DNA of 64,000 nt, from contig CBDDKM010000010.1 of the NCBI GenBank assembly GCA_965230225.1, positions 682,001-746,000 on the forward strand, given 5' to 3'. The stretch's first letter is position 1; every line of letters begins with the position of its first letter. Made by a program: the position numbers and the translations under genes. The stretch is from CALSMU01 sp965230225 (GTDB lineage: Bacteria; Bacteroidota; Bacteroidia; Flavobacteriales_D; Parvicellaceae). The notes beneath the pieces were generated by a model. The model ran no database searches and was not told the DNA's origin. It saw only the letters and a program-made list of their open reading frames with translations. Of this stretch, positions 8,419-17,457 are shown piece by piece.

Positions 8419-9829
8419 TAAAAACTCCTTTGAAGTGCCTTAAATAAGCATATAAAGCTACACCAATTACAACTAGAGAAATAATTATTTTGATAAAGAT
8501 ATTGACATTTACTAAGTAATAAGCTGCACCGGTTAAAATCAATATTGCAAACATCCAAATTCCGGTGTAATTCCTTAATGGTTGGAATTTTTTATATGTC
8601 TTTAAGTAGGTTCCAGAGAACCCAAAATACATTAATGATAATAACGTAGTAATTGCAGCGACCTTGTAGCCAAATAATGGGATAAATGCCAGGTTTAACC
8701 CCACATTAACGACACCCGCAATAAATGATATTTTCCATAGATTCCCTGTCTTCTCATTAAACGTATGAATAATGGAAACATTTTGATAAAGAGTATTCAT
8801 ACTATAACTCATCACAAAAAATACAGCTAATGGATACATTGCTCTTAATTCATCATTATTTACCATAATGTTAAACCCTTCCCTTAACCAAATACTGATC
8901 AAAAAAGTAGCGCAAAGTGATATCCCCTGAAGAAAAAATGTCAGTTTTCTGAACTTAAAAAACTTGTCTTTTGTATCCTTCGAAATAATGCTGTAGAAGT
9001 AAGGTCTGGCGCCTTGAGCTAACCCAGTTGCAAGGTGGCTAGTAACGCTTCCGAAATTATAGGAAAAATTATACCTTCCAATGTCTTCATTACTTACTCC
9101 CATAGCGTCCAATACCAGTCTATCAGAAGAGTTCAACAGGTACCCTGCCCACTGATGTGGAATCATTGGAAGGCCAACGCTCAAGTACCTTTTATAAGTG
9201 CGCTTATTAAATCTAAATATTGGAGTAAACCCTTTTTTAAATGTAAAAATGTAATAGTAAACGATCCCGGATAAAGTTGAAGAAACGAAGGTTGAAATAA
9301 ACCAGGACATATATCCTAGCTTTAGGTACACAATACAAAAGAAGGACACACCTAACCCCACCATTGAGGAAACGACTCCTATTGAGGTAACTGGAATAGG
9401 TTTTCGCTCAAGTTGAAAATACAGGGCTCCAATTCTCGTAATTGGAGAGAAAACTACAATTGGTATTAAGATTAAGGGTATAATGATCCACTTATTATGG
9501 GATGCTTCTGAAGGAATAACAAAGTACAGCAATATCCCAAATATGAATGCGTATACTGCTCCCCAAGTGTAAAAAAATGCGAGTAGATTTCTCCAAATTA
9601 ACTGATACTTTTTTCTTCTTTTCCAGTATGCATTAGAGAGGTTTACTCCAAACCCTAATTCTCTAAAACCGGATAACACACCAAAATAAGCCATAATTAC
9701 ACCATAAACCCCATAATCAAATGGAGTTAAAATTTTAGTTGTAATAGGCATCAAAACAAACCCCAATACCATTGGAAGCTTTGGTAGAAACGCATATATA
9801 AATGAATCAAAAAAAAGTTTCTTCAGCAT
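8405..9829 (-). CDS. wzx: Wzx-type polysaccharide flippase
   Basis: A 474-residue, strongly hydrophobic protein with about 12-14 predicted membrane segments. It begins LFFDSFIYAFLPKLPMVLGFVLMPI, the characteristic start of MOP/PST-family oligosaccharide flippases, followed by TPFDYGVYGV. Such proteins move undecaprenyl-diphosphate-linked repeat units from the cytoplasmic to the periplasmic face. It sits between the putative glycosyltransferase and the sulfotransferase in the operon. Its presence together with Wzc implies a Wzx/Wzy-dependent route, although I found no Wzy polymerase in the window. Confidence 0.85.
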   Translation of the reverse strand: MLKKLFFDSFIYAFLPKLPMVLGFVLMPITTKILTPFDYGVYGVIMAYFGVLSGFRELGFGVNLSNAYWKRRKKYQLIWRNLLAFFYTWGAVYAFIFGILLYFVIPSEASHNKWIIIPLILIPIVVFSPITRIGALYFQLERKPIPVTSIGVVSSMVGLGVSFFCIVYLKLGYMSWFISTFVSSTLSGIVYYYIFTFKKGFTPIFRFNKRTYKRYLSVGLPMIPHQWAGYLLNSSDRLVLDAMGVSNEDIGRYNFSYNFGSVTSHLATGLAQGARPYFYSIISKDTKDKFFKFRKLTFFLQGISLCATFLISIWLREGFNIMVNNDELRAMYPLAVFFVMSYSMNTLYQNVSIIHTFNEKTGNLWKISFIAGVVNVGLNLAFIPLFGYKVAAITTLLSLMYFGFSGTYLKTYKKFQPLRNYTGIWMFAILILTGAAYYLVNVNIFIKIIISLVVIGVALYAYLRHFKGVFNEKE

Positions 9830-9836
9830 AACTACA

Positions 9837-11111
9837 CTATTTTAAGAGAGCTAATTCTTTCAATACCTTCTCTCTTAAATCTTCTTTATTTTTAAAGCAA
9901 ATGTATTCATAACTCCCCAAATAATGCGGTGCAATCATGAATCGTTTTATTTTATCTCCCCCATATACAAAACCAGGCAGCTCCAGGTTGATTCTATCAA
10001 AGATTGATGTTGAAACCACCGAAACCCCTACTTTGGTATTATAAAACTCATGAACTGAGTTCATTGTTCTTGTATCAATTGGAATATTATTCGATTGAGC
10101 CAACGCAGAATAAGGAGGTTCCACTCCACTCGCTAATAATTGTCTTTCGTGGGGATGTGGGAAAATAATTACTTCTATTCCGAATTCTTTCTTTAACTCG
10201 ACTCCTACCTCGAGGATTAATCTAAATATTTGGTAGTAAGGATTTTTCAGATTTGGCGAACTCTTCAATGAGTCAATGTCTGAAATTCTCAGGTTAAGAC
10301 TATCTCTTGCCCAGGAACCACCACTATATAACCCCAAATGGTACTTCTCTTTTTCGGTATTCTGTAAACCGGAGTAATCTGATACGTTTTCAGGCCCCCA
10401 TTTTTCTATTGAACTTACTTGAAAATGGTTTCGTTCTGTAAATATCCGCAATTCTTCTTTTTGAAATTTAGATGCGAAAGCAAGCTTTACCTTAGGAGCA
10501 TATACATAACGATTATTGCAATGTAAAGGGGAGCTACTGGTAATCATTGTAACGTCATACCCATTTTCTGCTGCAATATTAGATACGATATAGGATTCTG
10601 GCATCCATATCTGAAGACAAAACACCTTTTTCCCCTTATCATACATCCAGATTTGAAGTAAATAGAAAAATGAATTTATTAAACGCTGAGCATTCTCTTT
10701 TCTACTACTGGTAAACAAATTAAGCAACAATACCCACCAAAATACATGAATCAACCAACTAATTCTAATCAGCTTAAGAAAAGACAATCGATCGTAGTAA
10801 ATTTTTGCAGGATAGATAGAGATGTACTGAAACTGCTCATGTTCCGTATGCTCCTTCAGGTAATTTGTTCGCTCTTTTTGCAGTTCTTCATTTCCACCAT
10901 TTATCACTAACGGCCCTATATTGCCTTTCTTTAATCTTAACGGAAGAAACAATAAGATTCTGGAAAAACGAAACAGCAGCTTCAACCTCTCTAACAAGCT
11001 TTCTCTTTTGTACGAGACATATGTAAATCTAATTACTAATGACTTCAGTGCAGTGAAGTTGCAAAAGCTCTTAGAAATAAAAAGACTTGTTATTAAAATT
11101 AAACTTCTCAA
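9837..11111 (-). CDS. Unrecognised protein, possible GT-B CMP-sugar transferase
   Basis: A 424-residue protein of a family I do not recognise. The only start close to the upstream gene is a TTG at 11109-11111; no in-frame ATG lies nearby and the frame closes upstream at a TAA, so the N-terminus is uncertain (a GTG lies about 60 codons in). A hydrophobic stretch is present near residues 130-150. Later come IIFPHPHERQL and GVSVVSTSIFDRINLELPG. These recall the HP motif and the Ser-rich motif of bacterial sialyltransferase-like enzymes, which bind CMP sugars. In a pseudaminic acid locus that would make it a candidate Pse transferase. This is a weak motif-level inference. Confidence 0.6.
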   Translation of the reverse strand: MRSLILITSLFISKSFCNFTALKSLVIRFTYVSYKRESLLERLKLLFRFSRILLFLPLRLKKGNIGPLVINGGNEELQKERTNYLKEHTEHEQFQYISIYPAKIYYDRLSFLKLIRISWLIHVFWWVLLLNLFTSSRKENAQRLINSFFYLLQIWMYDKGKKVFCLQIWMPESYIVSNIAAENGYDVTMITSSSPLHCNNRYVYAPKVKLAFASKFQKEELRIFTERNHFQVSSIEKWGPENVSDYSGLQNTEKEKYHLGLYSGGSWARDSLNLRISDIDSLKSSPNLKNPYYQIFRLILEVGVELKKEFGIEVIIFPHPHERQLLASGVEPPYSALAQSNNIPIDTRTMNSVHEFYNTKVGVSVVSTSIFDRINLELPGFVYGGDKIKRFMIAPHYLGSYEYICFKNKEDLREKVLKELALLK

Positions 11112-11116
11112 ACAAC

Positions 11117-12340
11117 CTAGTCTAGTAAAACGATAGAGTGAATTTCTGAGAGTTTAGATGGTAAATGAAAGGTTCTTGACACCTTAGTATGTTCGTCAAA
11201 GACCACAATTCCAGTATCAATAGATATGTTATTTGATACCCCAAGGTTTTTACTAAAGTTTCTATTTCTACTTTGACCAATGTAGTAGTAAACACCATCA
11301 AAATCCAAACCTCTTGTAAATGCGGGGAATTGGCCTACCACTCCTGCATTATTCTTTCTTAAATAACCTGGAAGTGAGTCCAATACATGAATTCCTCCAG
11401 CTAAGAAAGTAATATTATGAGGCATATAAAGTCCTTGAATTATAGGAGCTACTTTTGTTTTAGTAACCAAATCAATTTCAAGTACTACTCCATCAAAAAT
11501 ATCTCTTTTCCAATTTCCGGTGTAAGAAAACATCGATACATACAAGCTATCGCCAACTACACAGCAATCATTGCAATGGTGATGAGCATCGCCTGTAACT
11601 TCTTTCTTATTAGAAACCGGAATCTGATCCAATACCTCAAGGGTATCAGCATCTATTTCCAAAACAGCATCCAGATAGCTTCCTACAACATAAAATTTAT
11701 GTCTGGAAGGAGAATAAGCAACACCATGCGCTCTTGTTCCAACAGGAAGCTCTCCATTTCTAATTATGTTGTAATCCTTATCGAATTCAAAAATTCCTTT
11801 GTCCGTATCAACGGAAACAAAGGTTTCTCCATATCTAATGATTCCATAACAATTACCATCAATCTTCTTAACGTGCTCCCAGGAATCCTCTTTGATCTCC
11901 ATTTCATAAATTCCTCCTCCGTAATAAGGAGAATCCTGAGACGGAGATCCACTAGAGAACATCAATCTTTTGTTTACAGATTCTAGTTCTGAAATTACTC
12001 TTAAATCATTCATCACAGGACTCACAACAAAGTCCATAGAAGGTGTTAGGCCAAACCCTATTAACTGTCGGGATACTTCACCAAAAGAAGTGGTACAAAT
12101 TATTACGTAGTATTCCTGTGTATCCTGACCGTTTAAAAAATCAGGATTTACGATTTGAATTCCACCCAATTCTTCATCTCCCCATAAGTTCTCTGCATTA
12201 TCAGCAATAAATGCTACTTCGTATTCAGGAATTAGCCTGGCTGTTTTCTCCGCAATGTTACCTGCTCCAAAAAGTACTACTTTTCGTTTATTAATGTTCT
12301 TAGCGATTTCCTGTAAATTGGAAAAAGGTATCTCTCTCAT
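11117..12340 (-). CDS. Rossmann-domain plus beta-propeller protein of unknown function
   Basis: A 407-residue protein with two parts. Residues ~1-120 look like a PglD-like Rossmann domain (VVLFGAGNIAEKTARLI; FIADNAENLWG). Residues ~130-407 contain repeated beta blades such as YSPSRHKFYVVGSYLDAVLE, DGVVLEIDL and YYIGQSRNRN, fitting a six-bladed propeller. A cluster AHHHCNDCC in the propeller could bind metal or form an active site, and MPHN follows later. There is no signal peptide, so it is cytoplasmic. It lies ten bases downstream of the second amidotransferase gene and may belong functionally with the amidino-sugar genes; I cannot assign a reaction. Confidence 0.75.
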   Translation of the reverse strand: MREIPFSNLQEIAKNINKRKVVLFGAGNIAEKTARLIPEYEVAFIADNAENLWGDEELGGIQIVNPDFLNGQDTQEYYVIICTTSFGEVSRQLIGFGLTPSMDFVVSPVMNDLRVISELESVNKRLMFSSGSPSQDSPYYGGGIYEMEIKEDSWEHVKKIDGNCYGIIRYGETFVSVDTDKGIFEFDKDYNIIRNGELPVGTRAHGVAYSPSRHKFYVVGSYLDAVLEIDADTLEVLDQIPVSNKKEVTGDAHHHCNDCCVVGDSLYVSMFSYTGNWKRDIFDGVVLEIDLVTKTKVAPIIQGLYMPHNITFLAGGIHVLDSLPGYLRKNNAGVVGQFPAFTRGLDFDGVYYYIGQSRNRNFSKNLGVSNNISIDTGIVVFDEHTKVSRTFHLPSKLSEIHSIVLLD

Positions 12341-12350
12341 CTCTTTGTAA

Positions 12351-13580
12351 TTACAAATTAACGTATTTGCTCCATTTGTCTTTTGGAAGGTGAACCTTAC
12401 CGTATGATGTTACATCACCGGTGATGTTTTGTTTTACCCATTCACCATTTTTAATTGCCCACACTCTGGAATCTCTAAATGTATCGGCCACCTGATCAAA
12501 TTGCTCTTCAGTCCAGCCTACATACTCTAACCAACGATACAAATCTTTTGATTTGATTGGATCCATTTCTGAGATAATCTTAATCCCTTCTTCTCTAGAC
12601 AATATTCCTGCTCGGATATCTTTACAAACATGATCCGTTGCTCTTCCGTATCCAAACTTTACAAACTTCATATAATCATGGATTCCATTTTCATGCATAT
12701 CATCCAGGTTAGAAGTTCTTCTATAAGTTCTTTCAAATGGCTCTTCTGCCTCCAGAAACCCATATTGTTCTTTCATCATTTCAGCATGGTCATTTGCTTC
12801 CCATTTGAAATAATTAGAAATAAAAATTCCTCTTACCCCAACTTCATCAATTTGCTCATCAGTTGGATACATGTAAGGGATAAAATCTCTTTTGGTTAAA
12901 TCCTCTCCAAATTTAGGAGCAGCCTCTAGAAAATCGGTCCACTCATACCCTCTCAAATCGTGTTCATGTCTAGAGCGGTATGTAAACTCAATCATATCGT
13001 TGTACGAGTGCATTCCTCCAAGATCCATAAACCCGTGTTCTCCCCAAATCATCAAAGGAACTTTTTGATCCACTGCCACTCTAATTGGATAAGTAACAAT
13101 ACCGCAGTGGTTATGCCAGTTCATATCTCCCATCATATGCATTCCTAATCGGTTCATAGCCTTTAAAACACGAACACTAGGAGTAAAAAAGATATGGTCA
13201 CAGTCAAATACCTCTCTCATGTTTCGGAGATTCTTCATCCCTGTTTCGGTATAATTGTAACCATGATAGGTAACTAGTAAAGGATTTAATCCTAAACTTT
13301 TAATAATGTGAATTTGATAATAACTATCCTTTCCTCCACTTACCGGAATAATGCAATCGTAGTTTGAACCATCCTTAGATCTGTAGTCTTCCACCAATCT
13401 TTCAAACATTCTTCTTTTCCTATCCCAATCTACTTCAACCCTTTGATTTGCGGTTGCACAACCTGTACACTTTCCAGTATCATCAAATGCTAATGGAACT
13501 GCAGAACTAGCTGGGTATACGCAGTTACTGCAATAATTCATTTCAGGTACTTTAATATCACTCATTTTTTTATCTGACAT
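12351..13580 (-). CDS. N-acetyl sugar amidotransferase (WbpG/PseA-like), copy 2
   Basis: A 409-residue protein with an N-terminal Cys-rich, likely zinc-binding region (CSNCVYP, then CTGC) and the PP-loop ATP-pyrophosphatase motif VSGGKDSYYQ near residue 80. This is the layout of WbpG and PseA, which with HisH/HisF-type partners convert an N-acetyl group to an acetamidino group using ammonia from glutamine. It is last in a hisH-hisF-amidotransferase triad and overlaps the hisF-like gene by 11 bases. A homologue with the same motifs lies at 19487-20635. Family assignment is strong; which sugar each copy modifies is unknown. Confidence 0.85.
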   Translation of the reverse strand: MSDKKMSDIKVPEMNYCSNCVYPASSAVPLAFDDTGKCTGCATANQRVEVDWDRKRRMFERLVEDYRSKDGSNYDCIIPVSGGKDSYYQIHIIKSLGLNPLLVTYHGYNYTETGMKNLRNMREVFDCDHIFFTPSVRVLKAMNRLGMHMMGDMNWHNHCGIVTYPIRVAVDQKVPLMIWGEHGFMDLGGMHSYNDMIEFTYRSRHEHDLRGYEWTDFLEAAPKFGEDLTKRDFIPYMYPTDEQIDEVGVRGIFISNYFKWEANDHAEMMKEQYGFLEAEEPFERTYRRTSNLDDMHENGIHDYMKFVKFGYGRATDHVCKDIRAGILSREEGIKIISEMDPIKSKDLYRWLEYVGWTEEQFDQVADTFRDSRVWAIKNGEWVKQNITGDVTSYGKVHLPKDKWSKYVNL

Positions 13581-14355
13581 TAATATTATTCTTCTTCATT
13601 AATTTTTTTGCTCTTGGATAGCTTCTCTCAACAAAATGGAACCAATTACCAGCTGCAATCGCCGAAACCTTTGTATCCTCTGCCAAATCTACAAAATCAT
13701 AATCATCTCCAGCACCTCCACATGCTATTACCGGAAGTTTTGTAAATTCTACGACTTCATTTATGGTTTTGGTGTCGTAGCCATTTGCTTTTCCATCACG
13801 ATCTATACAATTAAGAAAAACCTCACCTGCTCCAAGAGATTCGCATTCTTTTATCCATTCAAATACCGTTTTCCCAGTGTTGTTTTCTCCATGGTTAGAA
13901 AATACCATTGGCTTTCCATCGATTAGTTTATAATCAATAGACATTACAACACACTGAGCACCGTATTTTAATGAAGCCTGCTTAATCAAATCGGGGTTTT
14001 CAATTGCTCCGGTATTCAAAGTAATTTTATCTGCCCCATTTCTGATCCTCATATCTATGTCTTCGATCGTTCTAATACCTCCACCAAAAGTGAGGGGCAT
14101 AAAACAAACTTTAGAGATTTTCTGTATGATCTGATCAATAGTAGAATAAGAATCAACCTTATGATCATCTCTTCTAAGGTCATACTCCTTTTCTTTACTT
14201 ATATCGATATAAATCAATTCATCTACATCCCAGTCATTATACCTCTTCGCCTCACTAATTATGTTTCCCATTATCTGATGAACCTTAAAATCCTCGCTTC
14301 GAACGATAAGGCCATTTTTAATATATAGTACGGGAATTAATCTTCTTCTCAACAT
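13570..14355 (-). CDS. HisF-like cyclase/ammonia-channel subunit, copy 2
   Basis: A 261-residue (beta/alpha)8 protein of the HisF family: LIPVLYIKNGLIVRS at the start, FGGGIRTIEDI mid-chain, TLNTGAIENPDLI and a C-terminal VIACGGAG. In histidine biosynthesis HisF makes imidazole-glycerol phosphate, but here the gene is embedded with a HisH-like glutaminase and a sugar amidotransferase, so it is better read as the WbpI/HisF2-type ammonia-passing partner for amidino-sugar synthesis. Three bases separate it from hisH. No other histidine gene is in the window. Confidence 0.82.
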   Translation of the reverse strand: MLRRRLIPVLYIKNGLIVRSEDFKVHQIMGNIISEAKRYNDWDVDELIYIDISKEKEYDLRRDDHKVDSYSTIDQIIQKISKVCFMPLTFGGGIRTIEDIDMRIRNGADKITLNTGAIENPDLIKQASLKYGAQCVVMSIDYKLIDGKPMVFSNHGENNTGKTVFEWIKECESLGAGEVFLNCIDRDGKANGYDTKTINEVVEFTKLPVIACGGAGDDYDFVDLAEDTKVSAIAAGNWFHFVERSYPRAKKLMKKNNINVR

Positions 14356-14358
14356 AGC

Positions 14359-14970
14359 TTACAGTTTGTGAAATGATGAAAATATTTCTAATCCGAATTT
14401 TTGACTTTTTTCAGGATGAAACTGAGCTCCAAAAATATTATCCTTTTCGATCATCGAGGTAAAATCGATTCCGTAATCTGTACCTCCGGATTCATCTCCC
14501 TTGTTTTCTAAATCACAGTAAAAACTATGTACAAAGTAAAAAATAGCTTTATCCGGTTCAACATTATTCAATAAGGTATTCTTTTCAAACTTAACCCTGT
14601 TCCATCCAATATGAGGAATCGGTAAATCTTTAACCTTATCAGCAAAGCTTTTTACCTCTCCCTGAATAAAGTTAAGTCCTTCATGCTCACCAAACTCGTA
14701 ACTTTTAGATAAAAATAGCTGCATCCCTAGGCAAATTCCCAGAATTGGTTTTTTCTGCTCTAACACCACCTCTTTTAACGGTTCTACGAACCCTCTGGAA
14801 CGGAGATTATCCATCGCCATTCCAAATGCTCCTACACCTGGAAGAATGAGTTTATCAACCTCCATCAATTCGTCTGGTTGATCAATTATTTTGGAATCAA
14901 TTTCCAGATAATCCAAGGCATTTTTAACAGATGCCAGATTACCCATTCCATAATTAATTATTCCTATCAT
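14359..14970 (-). CDS. HisH-like glutamine amidotransferase, copy 2
   Basis: A 203-residue class I glutaminase with an intact triad: nucleophile Cys in GICLGMQLF and the His/Glu pair in AQFHPEKSQKFG. It starts MIGIINYGMGNLASV, classic for the HisH family. It supplies ammonia from glutamine to the adjacent HisF-like partner and so to the sugar amidotransferase. It lies four bases downstream of pseI, tying this triad to the pseudaminic acid genes. Confidence 0.85.
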   Translation of the reverse strand: MIGIINYGMGNLASVKNALDYLEIDSKIIDQPDELMEVDKLILPGVGAFGMAMDNLRSRGFVEPLKEVVLEQKKPILGICLGMQLFLSKSYEFGEHEGLNFIQGEVKSFADKVKDLPIPHIGWNRVKFEKNTLLNNVEPDKAIFYFVHSFYCDLENKGDESGGTDYGIDFTSMIEKDNIFGAQFHPEKSQKFGLEIFSSFHKL

Positions 14971-14974
14971 ATAT

Positions 14975-16030
14975 TTATAATAAGTTCTCCCAACTTAATG
15001 GAGTACCAAATGCTAAATCTCTTTTTGCTGTTTTCCCTACTACCATTGCATAATACTTAGGGTTCAACCCATCTCCTGGCCTGATTACCTTTATATTATC
15101 CTCAGTAATAACCTCCCCTTCTTTAATATCTTTTACCACATAAACAGAACGTTTAAATTGTCTACTCTTTTCTTCGGCCTTTTGCGTATTTAGTTGAACA
15201 TTTCCAAGAGACAGAAATGCTCTATCAGTTTCTTCCACCAATAATTTTAATTCATGAGGTTCTAACGAAAAATCGCTATCCACTCCACCATCTGCTCTTC
15301 TTAATGTAAAGTGCTTTTCAACCACTCTTGCTCCTAAAGCAACGGAAGCTACCGACACTCCAACTCCCATAGTATGATCTGATAGACCAATAACACAATC
15401 GGAGAAAATAGATTGTAAGACTGGAATAGTTACCAGATTACTATTTTCGGCCGAAGCTGGGTAGGTACTCGTACATTTTAAGACAATAATCTCTTTACAT
15501 CCATTGCTTTTTAACACACCAATGCTTTCATGCAATTCATCAAGAGTAGAAGCTCCTGAGGAGATAATAACGGGTTTTCCCGTTTCTGCCACTTTTTTCA
15601 ATAAAGGATGATGAGCACTTTCGAAAGAAGCAATCTTATAAGCTGGAACATCCAACGACTCCAAAAAGTCGACAGAGGTTTCATCAAATGGCGATGAAAA
15701 GGCTACCATCCCTAAAGACTTAGCATAATCAAAAATTTCTTTGTGCCACTCCCATGGAGTATGTGCTTCGTCGTATAATTCGTAAAGATTCTTTCCATTC
15801 CACAAAGAGTTGGGATCATTAATATCAAATAACCCTCCTTTATGATTAATGGTTATAGTATCAGCCTTATAGGTTTGCAACTTTAATGCATGAGCTCCCG
15901 AATCTGCAGCAGCTTTAACCAATTCCAATGCTCTATCAATTGACTGATTGTGATTACCAGACATTTCCGCAATAATAAATGGCTTATGATCAGCACCTAT
16001 TTTTACCCCTCCAATATTGATGGTCTTCAT
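14975..16030 (-). CDS. pseI: Pseudaminic acid synthase
   Basis: A 351-residue NeuB-family enzyme: an N-terminal TIM barrel with IAEMSGNHNQS and ALKLQTY, the form typical of PseI rather than NeuB, then VVEKHFTL, and a C-terminal SAF (antifreeze-like) domain with RSVYVVKDIKEGEVI. PseI condenses 6-deoxy-AltdiNAc with phosphoenolpyruvate to give pseudaminic acid. Its gene overlaps the pseG-pseH gene by four bases. All neighbouring pse steps are present, which makes the assignment secure. Confidence 0.93.
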   Translation of the reverse strand: MKTINIGGVKIGADHKPFIIAEMSGNHNQSIDRALELVKAAADSGAHALKLQTYKADTITINHKGGLFDINDPNSLWNGKNLYELYDEAHTPWEWHKEIFDYAKSLGMVAFSSPFDETSVDFLESLDVPAYKIASFESAHHPLLKKVAETGKPVIISSGASTLDELHESIGVLKSNGCKEIIVLKCTSTYPASAENSNLVTIPVLQSIFSDCVIGLSDHTMGVGVSVASVALGARVVEKHFTLRRADGGVDSDFSLEPHELKLLVEETDRAFLSLGNVQLNTQKAEEKSRQFKRSVYVVKDIKEGEVITEDNIKVIRPGDGLNPKYYAMVVGKTAKRDLAFGTPLSWENLL

Positions 16031-17457
16031 TCTAATACAAATTTGTACGAAGCATCTAAATTTTCAGCAACAAATTCCTTGTAGCCTGCATTTCTGAACG
16101 CTTTAACAGAGGCAAAGTTATCATTTTTCACATATCCTACCACAACGATATTTTCACCCAATTCCTTTTTTAATTCTATTGCTCCTTTTAATAAAATACC
16201 TGTTCCAAATCCCAATCCTCTAAATTCACTATCAATCGAATAACTCAACACATATCCCTCTGGCAACAGGTCATACCTAATTTGCCCAATTGGCTTATTA
16301 TTTAAAGTGATTAAATACAAGTACGAATCTTTATTTTCAATCTTTCTATTATACCAACCAACATGGTTTTCCCATGGTATGGGTTCCGAATTATATGATT
16401 GCTCTCTCGTTGCTGGATCATTGGCCCAATCAAAATACAACTGACAGTCTTGAATAGTTGCACTTCTCGCACCTAACTGCAAAAACTTAAACCATCTGCG
16501 AAATCTTCTGTCCTGTTCGCCATCAAACATTTTATTTTGCAATTCAAAGGTCTTATCCCAATTCAAGTTTTCTCCTGGAAAATGTTGCTCATAATCAAAA
16601 GCTACTCCAGCATCTAACAATCCTTTATAAAGGTTCTGTTGATTGTCTGCTGTGGGTTTAAGAAACAGTTTTCCACCTGTGCACAAATACTCATAGGATA
16701 TCGTGCTGGGAGATGTAATGGCGTAAGCACAACTGCTCATCAACTCCCTCATCTGAGAAGCATCTAAATTGGAATGAACCTTAACCTCTCCATCAACACT
16801 CCCTATAAACTCTTGTAATTCATCGTGATGTTGATAGGCACTGCCAAGCACAATATGAATACATCCAAAATGTGCGAGATTTTTCATCTCATTTTTTAGT
16901 ACAGTTAAAACCACGTTATTGGGATCTGCTCCTCCAAAACAAATAAACAAAGCTTTTGAATCACTTAATCCATGGCTTTTAGTAGCTTCTCTAAATTCAT
17001 TTTTGAGCAAGGAATACTGAGCTCCCAATAATAAGCTACATCCCTTTGATACATGATAATCCTCTTTCGTAACCCCTTCGGCATGATTAATAATTATATC
17101 TGCCTCCAAGTATCCATGATGCAAATCATCGATAAACACAATTTTGTGTCCTTTATTCTTCAGCGTTTTAAAGTATTTATTATCAAAATGGTATCCATCA
17201 ATAACCACTATAGAGTTATCATCTAACGCATTATCTAACTCCTCCAGTTCATCATTGGAATTAGGTGATTCTATCTGTATAACCTTACATCCAGAATTGG
17301 TAATTAATTTTACGATTTCAGAAGAGGGAGAGTGAATTACAAATCGCCCCTCGCAATCTTCTTTTAGCATATCATACAATGCTAAACAACGAGAAATATG
17401 TCCTAAACCGATTGATGAATTACCATCAGCTCTGAAATAAACACTTGGTTTAGACAT
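16027..17457 (-). CDS. pseG: PseG-PseH fusion: UDP-sugar hydrolase plus N-acetyltransferase
   Basis: A 476-residue protein combining two consecutive activities. Residues ~1-330 are PseG, a GT-B-like UDP-sugar hydrolase (FRADGNSSIGLGHISRC with the catalytic-type GLGH, then FICFGGADPNN). Residues ~335-476 are a GNAT acetyltransferase (YSIDSEFRGLGFGTGIL as the acetyl-CoA loop), matching PseH. In separate-gene systems PseH acetylates the C4 amine just before PseG removes UDP; here both steps are on one chain. It overlaps pseF by 8 bases and pseI by 4. Domain order and motifs are seen; substrate channelling is only a possibility. Confidence 0.9.
   Translation of the reverse strand: MSKPSVYFRADGNSSIGLGHISRCLALYDMLKEDCEGRFVIHSPSSEIVKLITNSGCKVIQIESPNSNDELEELDNALDDNSIVVIDGYHFDNKYFKTLKNKGHKIVFIDDLHHGYLEADIIINHAEGVTKEDYHVSKGCSLLLGAQYSLLKNEFREATKSHGLSDSKALFICFGGADPNNVVLTVLKNEMKNLAHFGCIHIVLGSAYQHHDELQEFIGSVDGEVKVHSNLDASQMRELMSSCAYAITSPSTISYEYLCTGGKLFLKPTADNQQNLYKGLLDAGVAFDYEQHFPGENLNWDKTFELQNKMFDGEQDRRFRRWFKFLQLGARSATIQDCQLYFDWANDPATREQSYNSEPIPWENHVGWYNRKIENKDSYLYLITLNNKPIGQIRYDLLPEGYVLSYSIDSEFRGLGFGTGILLKGAIELKKELGENIVVVGYVKNDNFASVKAFRNAGYKEFVAENLDASYKFVLE

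Noticed and set aside
11417..11986. 189-codon open frame on the plus strand
   Set aside because: It is antisense to the well-supported beta-propeller gene, has no domain I can see and no promoter element; it looks like a shadow of that gene.
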